Source: Parietaria judaica (taxonomy: Eukaryota > Streptophyta > Magnoliopsida > Rosales > Urticaceae). Taken from it: DNA of 64,000 nucleotides. Under the pieces are notes generated by a model. The model saw only the letters and a program-made list of their open reading frames with translations. It was not told the origin of the DNA and ran no database searches. A program made the translations under genes and the position numbers. Shown piece by piece: positions 55,387 to 64,000 of the stretch (position 1 is its first letter; every line of letters starts with the position of its first letter). The DNA is taken from the NCBI GenBank assembly GCA_954871525.1, contig OX940865.1, forward strand, positions 6,944,001 to 7,008,000, given 5' to 3'.

Positions 55387-56570
55387 GCTCCCCCAAAGGC
55401 GGAACCACATTCAACCATACCTTGGCTGAAGCCACCCCAAAGTTTTTTGAATTCCTATTAGCTTCAAGGAAATAACACGTGTAAGCCCATGTGAAATTAC
55501 AAATCCTAACAATTTTTTAATTGCTATTACGCCGAAAGGCAAGTCCAAATACAACTTAAGTAAATTAGAAGTCAGCCCCCAGTCCCACTTCTCTTTCTTT
55601 TTTCTCGTCCTTCCCTCTTTTCGCCTTTCCCGCTCATACTCCCGATACTTTCTCCAGCTCAGCCTCGAACGAACTTGCCTCTTTCTGCAGTGGTTGATGA
55701 CGTGCTTCTTGTTCGATAGACTCATTCTTCCATATTCACTCTCTCTGCTCAGCCGCAAGTCGTCGCCACCTTTCTCGCCGGTAGTGCTCGCTTTCTCTCA
55801 TTCATTGTCTATTTTTCTGGGTAAGATTTTCGATTCAAATCTGGTGATTGAGAGCTGCATCGGATTTTGAGTTTTGAGATTGCTTATGTATTTGGGGCTT
55901 TTTATTTTGAAACAGATGTGTTTCGGTTACTATATTTTTCACATACGATCGGTTTCTACCGATCTTCAGCATCTGCATATTCATTGATTTATTTGGTGCT
56001 GTGTTCACCGCAGATCCAATGTTCATAAAGCTTCTCTTTTAAGCTTTCCAATGGGGAAAGTATACTGGTTCAACCGGATAAATCAACGGTTCGATTTTTA
56101 GTTCTACATGTTATTTCAAACGTTTTAATTATAGATCTTATAAAATATTAGGTTAGGTTCATAGATTTGTGTATTTGCACAATAAAAACCAGAAAAACAA
56201 ACATCGTTGTGTTTCAATAATTTATAATTTTTGGATAATACGTTTTGCAGATGAAGAAGCTCGATGAATTCTTTAAGAGAAAAAGTGTTACAACTACAAC
56301 ACCGGAAAGTGATTCTCACTATGAAGATCGTGCTTTGAAGATTGGAAGAACTGAAGCTGAAACGACTAGGGATTTTGTTATTGGTCCGTTTTTGGAAGCA
56401 GAGTTTGATATTACCAAGTTGGAACGTGATCCCAGAAAACGGCGACAGATATCGGATTATCCATCTCATTTGCGCGATGTAGTTCGGAGAACTTATATTA
56501 AACTCGGTCCTTATCAACCCATCGTGAAATATCAAAAATCGACCAAAAATTCAAGAAGCTTTCAAGAATC

Positions 56571-59350
56571 TGTTGGACATGTGTGTCCTTAAACAAGATA
56601 TTTATCCATTTGTAAAAGATTATGACAAGTCGTTGAATAAAGATGGTACTTATTATGTTAATCTTATTATAGTTTCTGTAGAGTAAAATATAATGTTTGA
56701 TTCCTTAGTTCATAAAGGATGCAATTATGTTATTATTATCACAAAAGAGTCATGTGAGGAAGAATTAATAAACATAATAAATGAAATTAAAATGTCCATG
56801 GCCTGATTAACTGGGTGGGAGCCCATTAATCGGTAAGGTCATTAATGTGACTGAAGTGACAATCCTATTCTGGATTTTGTGTGTGTCAACACTCACTAGA
56901 AGTGCATTAAGTATGAAGCGTCTTCATACTGGACTGGACCTGACTTAAACTCGAGAAGTTGTCATATAAGACCGTCACTGACAACTTGTAGTTGAGTCGC
57001 AAAATGATGATCAAATGGATATTAGTTCTAAGTCCTGAGTAGTCATGAGTCCAAGCTGCTGGCTTGATTGTTCTTTGATTTAACCGTTAAAGAACACAAG
57101 ACATTACCGCTGTTCCCAACACTATTATTTTGGGAACATGATAGTCAGTAGTAAGGATTGCTTGATCATAGATATGGGCATCACACAGCTCTCTTCAGAG
57201 TCATGATGATTCCCTTGATTGTCAGTGGTGAGAAGTGAGAGGTACCCGTGCGCAACTTATGAATCGAAACCATAAGTGGGTTACTCATAATATTACTGGC
57301 TGAGTCAAGGATGAAAATGCATTGAGGGGCATTACGGTGTAAACCGCCTGCTCATGTGTGGGTCATCAAGTGAAAGGACAATAATCGGTATTTGATTGAA
57401 TCTAATGGACACCCTGTTGTATATAAGGGAATAATATATACCGTATCACTAAAGAGTCCAGCCTCGGGTCTATAGTGGAATCACTTCGAGGTTTGACGAA
57501 CAACTAGCAGTTCGTTGGAGCTTAAGTGATACGGGTCCATGGTCCCCAGGATAGCTCCGTAACGGATGATACGTACGTGATTAAAATACATTCTGGATAA
57601 TGTTTAATCATTTGGCTCGACTTATAAAACTGACAAGTCTGTGTCAGACGTAAGATAGTTTTATCGATAGCGTGGCAAAAGTATCATATTTTGGTACACG
57701 AAAGTAACTGATAAAAAGAAAGTTATAATTAAGATTTTCTAACAGCACCATGTTGTTCTAAATTAAATTCTAAGCAACTTTGCTTTTTGAACCAAGTCAT
57801 TCTGACTTACGGTTTGTGATTTATGGATTTTCTAAGTTTATGACTCGGTTCGATAAACTATGAAATTAAATCACATGTCACGAATTTAAATGATGGTGTT
57901 GCACCATGACATTTAATATGTGATAAAGAGATCAGGGTTTATTAATATAATTTGATTATTTGGATTTAATTATTAATATCTTATTAATAATAAATTAATA
58001 ATTAAAGGATTTATATTAATAAATAAATAATATATATTCATGTATTATTTAATGTGTATTTTGAATTAGGGTTTGGAGATAACAAACCCTAGATAAATTC
58101 GAGTAAACAAATTTGAAGATTTTATTTTTTGCGGCATAAGTACCTGAAGTTTGGTATCTTAGCAAAAACCCTAAAATCAATATAATCCATTGGATCGGTT
58201 ATGATTTAGTATCAACCGTTGGATTGAGATAATTGATTCAAACCCTAATGTAATTCGAAATTGAAACTTGGTGACCAATTTTAGGTATTTCGAATTTGCT
58301 TAATTAATTCTGTCCGTTGGATCGGTTTTGAGATCTTATCTTTAAACCATCGGATTAGAAATTAATTAACATTATATATATATGATATTAAAATTCGAAT
58401 AAATATGAGATAAAAGTTCGAATTAGGGTTTTTGTAAAACCTTAGGGTATTTCACTTTATCCCTAATTGATTTGATCCATTGGATTGATTTAAGATTTAA
58501 TTTTAACCATTGGATCTAGATAATCATTAACAAATTCTAATTTGAATATATATATATATATATATATAATATAATTCGAAAATAAATAATATGATGATAA
58601 GATTAAATGTTTTAATCTTATCTTATATTATTCAATTAATTAAATCTCTGATTAATTATAACCATTGGATCTAGATGAGATTGAATCTATATCATTGGAT
58701 TGAAATAATTATTTATATTTAATTAAAAGAATTCGAATATTGGGAGGGAAAATCTCCAAATCAGTTACACCTTGAGCCTATAAATAGGAAGCTCATTCTA
58801 CACATTTTACACACCTTTCCCCAGAGCAAAAACTTGAGCTCTCCCTCTCTCTCTAGGGTCTGCGAGTTTTCTGCTTCTGATCTCTTTTCTGGTTCGGCTT
58901 AGGAGATATTTTTCTCCGGTAGCTTTAAAAGAACCGTCAGTTAAATTTTGCGACGGAGTCCTGCCAGCGAAGCCCACGCTTCGGTAGCGAGGAATCCAGG
59001 AGAATATCCCGGAAGATCACGGGAGTTTCCCTCAGCACCGGTGGAGCCCTGCCCAAGTCAGAACGCGCAGCCGGAATCATTAGTTGAGGTACGGCCTTAT
59101 GCATTGGGTAAATAAATGCGACCATTTACTGCTTTCTATTTATTTCCTGTTCGACTAGATTATTAATAATGAATATGAAAATATTAAATTCGAAATATTT
59201 ATCAGATCTTTTTTTTTTGTTACCCGATATTCGTGTCGTCGATCCGATAACAAGATTTCTGCTTTAAAATGAATTTTTAAATGTTACCGGGACGGCCCGG
59301 AGGCTATTATCGTGGTAAAGAATTCGGCTTGATACCACCGATTTCCAACA
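56571..59350 (+). mobile_element. Solo-LTR-like insertion, 2780 bp
   Basis: Starts TGTTGGA and ends TTCCAACA, with flanking 5-mers GAATC and GCATC (4 of 5 identical). It sits exactly between two adjacent codon blocks of the transposase. A TATA box CTATAAATAG lies at 58778-58787, about 570 bases before the right end, where a promoter/R region is expected. No gag-pol coding is visible. Very long for a single LTR, so a short non-autonomous element is possible. Confidence 0.65.
58778..58787 (+). promoter_or_regulatory. TATA box of the solo-LTR-like insertion
   Basis: CTATAAATAG followed by GAAGCTCATT and a CT-rich leader. Confidence 0.55.
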
Positions 59351-61103
59351 GCATCTTGGTATCAATCTTGGGCAACTTGGTTAGAATATTCTCCAAAGAA
59401 TCATACTGCATTTTTTCTACCGTGTTTCTTATTTTAGAAAGATGAAAATTCTACATCCAAGGCATTTACTATCATTGGCTTTGATACTTGGAATAAAGTG
59501 AATGGAATTAATTGTGCATTATCAGGACATATTGGAAAGAAAGTTGAATTCAAGTCATAGAGAGGCTGAGAAAGCTTGTGGAGATCTTATAAACCAAGGA
59601 TGCCATATAGCGAATACACTCAAGAAAAATACCGCTCAAGAAATTGTGGATAATCGACTTCGTTTAACGACTATAGTCAAGGCGGTTAGGTTTCTTGTTA
59701 TCCAAGGATATGCTCTTAGGGGTCACGATGAGTCCTATAAGTCATTGAACCGTGAAAACTTCTTGGAGTTGACAGGTTTAATGGGTGAATTCTATGACCA
59801 AATAGCTGCAGCTTTGAAGAATGCTCTAGGAAACGCATTATATACGTCACCAAAATCACAAAAAAAAAAAAATCTTGCATATTTTAGCAAATAAAGTGAA
59901 GAAAGAGATTCGTGAAAATATTAGTAATGGAAAGTATTGTTTACAAGTCGATGAAGCTCGAGATGAGTCAAAAAGAGAGCATATGTCTATTGTGTTGAGA
60001 TTCGTTGACTAAGAGGGTTGCATTCAAGAGCGCTTTTTTGCGAGATAATATTTTTTTTGCTTCTTTCGTAATATGATTTTGATGTTAAGTCTATCATAGG
60101 ACAAGGCTATGATGGTGTGAGTAATATGCGGGGAGAATTCAAAGGTTTGCAAGATTTAGTATCAAAAGAATGTCCACAAGCTTATTTCGTTCATTGTTTT
60201 GCTCATCGTTTATAATTGTCATTAGTTGCTTCAGTTCACGAGGTACCCAATGTCTCAAACTTCTTTCAAAAGTTGAACATCATCAACGGAGTTGTTGTTG
60301 GATCGTGTAAGAAAAATGATCAACTTAAAGCCGCACATGCTTCAAATGTTGAATTTCTGCTTAATATTGGAGAGCTTGAGAGTGGAACGGACTGGAATCA
60401 AATCGGTTCTCTAGTCCGAGCAGGTGATACTCATTGGAGTTCTCATTTGAAATCAATAGATAGCTTGCTTACGATGTAAAGCGCCGCATGTGAAGTTTCC
60501 ATGAAAATTATGAACGATAAAGATGCCCCTACAAAAAGAGGTGATGGAGCAGCAACTTATGATGATTTGGTTTCAATTGATTTTGTTTTTCGCTTGCACA
60601 TTATGCAATTATTATTGGGGATCTCTAATAAATTATGTCAAGCTTTGCAACTTCGAAGTCAAGATATTTTGAATGCAATCAGACTTGTATCAACAACCAA
60701 AAAACTGATTCAGAAGAAAATAAATAGCGGGTGGGAGAAGTTAGTAAAAGATGTGAGACAATTTTTTGGAAAAAAGTTTCTTTGGACTTTCGGATTTCTC
60801 ATCGATTTACATTCCTAAAAAGGGAAGACACTACATTCGTTCAATCACAATTGAGTAGTATTACAGAGCAAAAATATTTTATGAAGCGGTAGACTCTCAA
60901 TTGTCAGAAATGAACTACCGATTCAATAATAACACTGTTGAATTGATGAGACTCAGTTCAGCTTTAGATCCCTACGAGATGGTGACGGCAATCAGAATTG
61001 ATGATATTTGCGAGTTAGCAGAAAAATTTTACAAGTCAGATTTTCATGAGTCTGAATTGTGTGATTTAAAAAGGGACCTTGCACACATTGATTATATTCG
61101 AGA

Positions 61104-61189
61104 AGATTCAGATTTCAAAGAATTGAAGGCACTTTTCGATCTAAGTAGATTCAGATTTCAAAGAATTGAAGGCACTTTTCGATCTAAGT
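61104..61189. repeat. 43-bp tandem duplication inside the transposase
   Basis: The 43-bp unit beginning AGATTCAGATTTCAAAGAAT and ending GATCTAAGT is present twice without a mismatch (61104-61146 and 61147-61189). As 43 is not a multiple of three it shifts the frame. Confidence 0.9.
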
Positions 61190-61678
61190 CAGTGGATGGT
61201 GAAAACAAAGATAGCGGCAACATTTCCTCTTGTGCATAGAGTGGTATCTCTTATTCTCTAACTTCCGGTTTCTACCGCCACTACGGAGCGCTCCTTTTCA
61301 GCAATGAAAATCATCAAGAATGCTCGTCGTAATATAATGGAAGACGACTTCTTATCTGAAATTTAGTGCCGACTCTATTATCGATGACTTTCGCGACATG
61401 GCAGAAAAGCGTTGCTTATTTTGACACATAGGTTTGTGCACTAAACTTTTTACTACATGCTTCTATTTTATGATTTATTTCAGCATTTGATTTATGATTG
61501 TTATCGTGTGTGTTGCAGTACGATGTGGACTTCCCGAGTAAATGACAACTTTTGAATCAGGTTTATTTTGACAATATTTAAACCTGTATTTTGACTTTGT
61601 ATATACTACGTACGTAAATGTAATTTTTTTTTTGAGCCCCCCCTCTCTCGGATTCCTAGTTCCGCCTATGGCTCCCCC

Positions 61679-62893
61679 AAAAATATTTTGGGTTATAGCT
61701 TCAACAAACTCAAAACCGACAATATACATATTTGCTAAAACTATTTTTATTCGTAACAAAAATTTGAGACAGGATCACAACACAAGCAACTTCTTACATA
61801 AACTTTGGCCAAGTACATGAACTAAATATTGGTCCTTGACAGAATCACAACACAAGCGGCTTCATAATTAGAATGGAAAACAAGTAAGTAAGACTTAAAA
61901 AAGTCAATGCTCTCTCACTAATCACTAATGAAGTGAAGTGCAGTAAAGTTGAGCACTAAGGATGAGACAGCTGAATTGAAATCCCATTCAACATTCTCAA
62001 TTTCACAAATAAGAAGAAGAAGAAGTGTCAAATTGTGTCCACCAATTGCACCGTCCATTTCCCAATCATGACGATCTACCCAAAGATGCTTTCTTCCAAG
62101 ACTTTTGCTATTTTTTTCATTATTTCTATCACTTAGCTTAGCATAGCACGCCTCAATATTATAATATCAATCATAAAGTTTGGAGGCCAATAATTTAATC
62201 ATTATTAGAGTAATTCGCAATAATGGACCCCCAAATTTTGATTTTTGGTACAGCTTAGGCCTTAAATTTTTATTTTTGACAATAATACCATCAATAATTT
62301 GTAGTACATGGCCAATAAAGCGTGAAGAAATAACAAAAAAAATTAAAATTAAAATTATGCGCAACATATTGTTTACTTAACATGATATCAATCAATTTAA
62401 TTATTTTTCTTCATTATTGTAGGACATTCATTTATTCAGTTTTTCAACGATTAGACTCATTGATTGTTCCGCAATAATCTCATAAAATAAAACATTTAAA
62501 GAAATTCACCCTAATCTCCAAATGACAAAACAAAAAAATATCAAAGCGTAATAAATGATGCTGATTTCGCAACTCGACAATATGTTGATTTCGCAAGGTG
62601 ATTAATTGATAAAAATACTTTTCAAATACCATATATATATGCATCTGTCTTGTATAAGTTGAAATATTACGTCAATTTTTATGCGTGAAGGTAGGGTGCA
62701 TTGCTATAGGAAAACTAACGCTCAAAGTATAAATGACCAACACGAAAGTTAAAGGGATCATTACTATCAATTACTGAAATTATTAAAAGGACCCCATCAG
62801 CTAAGCAAAAAGAACCCCTATATATAATCCAATTGTATTAGCACACTCAAGTTTAGCAACAAAAACACAATGAGAAATCCTAAATAAAAAAGC
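61679..62893. other. Intergenic DNA upstream of the F-box gene
   Basis: AT-rich, no gene seen. It would contain the promoter of the F-box gene; 'ccctatatataatcc' at 62815-62829, about 70 bases before the ATG, could be its TATA box. Confidence 0.5.
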
Positions 62894-64000
62894 ATGGATA
62901 CTTGTAGAATTCCTACATCAAATGCAATTGGAATTTGCCTTCTTCCTTGGGAGCTAATTGAAAAAATTCTAATATCCTTGGCCTTGCCGGAGATAATCCG
63001 GTTCAGATTGGTAAGCAAATATTGGGGAGAGATCGTGCGCAACAAGGACTTCATCAAGCAGTGCAACTCCCAATGGAAATCCGCCACCTGGCTCTTCGTC
63101 TACAAGAAACGGCGCCGCTGCGACTCCGTGCTCGACGGCTTCACCGACCGTTCCGACCGGTGGTTCCGCTTCTCCATCTCCGACTTGTTAAAGCCAGCGA
63201 TTTTCCCCGGGGAGGATCTTTTCTTCCTCACGGCTAGCGGGAACTTTTTTCTCTTTGCCTCAAACACCCTGCAGTCGGTTATTACGGTTAATTTGGCGAC
63301 GAATACCGTTAAGAAAATCCCGCCGAGTCCGCTAGGCCGACGTGGCACGTGCTCGTGGCGGAGGTCAGGAATGAAATTAGTGCCCTACCCAGATGGGTCG
63401 GGGAATTTCCAGTTCTTGTTTGCCGAGTTGGTCGAGAACCGGCCAACCGTGTTCGTATATGATTCCGTGCCCGAGACGTGGCGGTCCACGGAGGCCCAAG
63501 AAGAGGCGAGGGTTTTGCCATGTGGCGGCGACTGCATATTCCTCAATTTAATAAACGGTGCACGGGAGAGCATGGTGATCGCGATTGGAGGCGGGCGCGA
63601 CACGCCAGTTATCTTGCGGCCAAGGCACGGGGAGGTCGGAGGAGTGACGGTTGGGATTAGCTGGGGCAACGGGATCGATAGGTTACGCGTGTACGGGGAC
63701 GGGTTCATGATGGTGGTGAGATCTGATGAATCTGTCGGAGTTAGGGTATTTAGTGGCATAGAGATATGGAGAATCTCATTAGACGGTCGGCAATGGGAGT
63801 TCATATCGGAGATTGGGGCTGGAGCGGTGGGGCGGAGCGGTAAGCGCTGCGGTGCCATGACCGGGTGCTTGGAGGGTGGAGGCGGGAGGGTCAGGGCCGT
63901 CCTAATGTCAAACTTCAAGGGCGTGTGGGACGTCATTTGGGTAACCTATGACGTCGAGGCGGGAGATTGGACGTGGGTCCCACTTCCCGAATGCAAAATG
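62894..64000 (+). CDS. F-box protein, 3' end outside the window
   Basis: 369 codons open from the ATG at 62894 to the last base, with no stop. The N-terminus has a clear F-box (about residues 15-60: LPWELIEKILISLALPEIIR, FRLVSKYWGEIVRNKDF), which would bind SKP1 and recruit targets to an SCF ubiquitin ligase. The remainder resembles the C-terminal part of plant F-box/kelch-like proteins such as At5g15710, from memory (RWFRFSISDLLKPAIFPGED, SGNFFLFASNTLQSV, NTVKKIPPSPLGRR). No canonical kelch repeat or LRR is obvious. The later two thirds are GC-rich. The C-terminus is beyond the window. Confidence 0.82.
   Translation, partial: MDTCRIPTSNAIGICLLPWELIEKILISLALPEIIRFRLVSKYWGEIVRNKDFIKQCNSQWKSATWLFVYKKRRRCDSVLDGFTDRSDRWFRFSISDLLKPAIFPGEDLFFLTASGNFFLFASNTLQSVITVNLATNTVKKIPPSPLGRRGTCSWRRSGMKLVPYPDGSGNFQFLFAELVENRPTVFVYDSVPETWRSTEAQEEARVLPCGGDCIFLNLINGARESMVIAIGGGRDTPVILRPRHGEVGGVTVGISWGNGIDRLRVYGDGFMMVVRSDESVGVRVFSGIEIWRISLDGRQWEFISEIGAGAVGRSGKRCGAMTGCLEGGGGRVRAVLMSNFKGVWDVIWVTYDVEAGDWTWVPLPECKM

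Larger units (their letters stand above)
56251..61430 (+). pseudogene. hAT transposase (TTF-type zinc finger, DUF4371, hAT dimerisation)
   Basis: The first coding exon starts at ATG 56251 right after an acceptor-like TTTTGCAG, so a leader intron is likely. It reads MKKLDEFFKRKS then the TTF-type segment (GPYQPIVKYQKSTKNSRSF). The frame resumes after the insertion with WYQSWATWLEYSPK at 59355. Further blocks: LQVDEARDESKREHMSIVLR (about 59942), the GYDGVSNMRG motif (about 60105), VHCFAHRL near 60195, and the dimerisation region ATTERSFSAMKIIKNA near 61280. Several frame changes and stops, plus a 43-bp duplication, make it inactive. Confidence 0.85.
55395..61670 (+). mobile_element. hAT transposon with 8-bp target duplication, interrupted
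   Basis: Flanked by a perfect 8-bp duplication GCTCCCCC (55387-55394 and 61671-61678). Short terminal inverted repeats are visible as AAAGGCGGAAC at the left and GTTCCGCCTATG, in the worn form TTCCGCCTATG, at the right. The body is a broken hAT transposase gene of the TTF-type zinc finger/DUF4371 group. A 2780-bp LTR-like insertion (56571-59350) splits it. Without that, the element would be about 3.5 kb. Confidence 0.85.

Noticed and set aside
59351..59370. Sequence after the solo LTR resembling a Copia primer-binding site (TTGGTATCAATC)
   Set aside because: It is in frame with the transposase (SWYQSW) and belongs to the hAT gene, so the likeness is chance.

Overview
The window is nuclear DNA of a flowering plant, most likely a eudicot. 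The evidence is PLS-type PPR genes, a Golgi nucleotide-sugar transporter, an F-box gene, AT-rich intergenic DNA and several plant-type transposon lineages (LINE L1, Ty1/copia, Ty3/gypsy Tat/Retand, hAT, Mutator-like foldback elements). There is no rRNA gene, CRISPR array or bacterial-type operon, and I could not support a tRNA gene by eye. The species cannot be named from the sequence.

Layout. 1-3.1 kb: a possible 63-aa gene, then AT-rich DNA holding a Mutator-like foldback element between two copies of a duplicated segment. 3.1-22.2 kb: two related PPR genes, both on the minus strand. The left copy (3146-4927) is open. The right copy is a pseudogene cut in two by a decayed Copia element (15161-21158). 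Between the copies sit a 5'-truncated LINE abutting the start of the intact PPR gene and a gag-only gypsy-like (TR-GAG) element (8343-13886). 22.2-31.5 kb: intergenic DNA with several palindromic transposons, a fragment of a NOP53/SMO4-like first exon, and a GC-rich, intron-free GDP-fucose transporter gene (GFT1 type, 25294-26295). 31.5-45.9 kb: one complete but frameshifted Tat/Retand gypsy element on the minus strand, with gag-pol and a spliced gene on the opposite strand. 45.9-52 kb: pogo-like and other inverted-repeat remnants with nested Mutator-like elements, then the 3' end of another gypsy element with two unrelated minisatellites. 52.6-53.2 kb: a small two-exon gene of unknown function. 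55.4-61.7 kb: a hAT transposon with a broken transposase gene, itself interrupted by a 2.78-kb solo-LTR-like insertion. 62.9-64 kb: an F-box gene running off the right edge.

The host genes (PPR, GFT1 type, small two-exon gene, F-box and perhaps the 63-aa ORF) do not form a pathway. The window is best read as a few genes in DNA dominated by nested transposons. Many insertion boundaries can be set to the base from target-site duplications: GTGTC for the TR-GAG, TTAAG for the Tat element, GCTCCCCC for the hAT, ATACTTAG for a hAT MITE, and 9-10 bp for two Mutator-like elements. The most interesting signals are a group of long-inverted-repeat elements sharing one terminal pattern, the possible autonomous/non-autonomous gypsy pair, and the spliced antisense gene of the Tat element.
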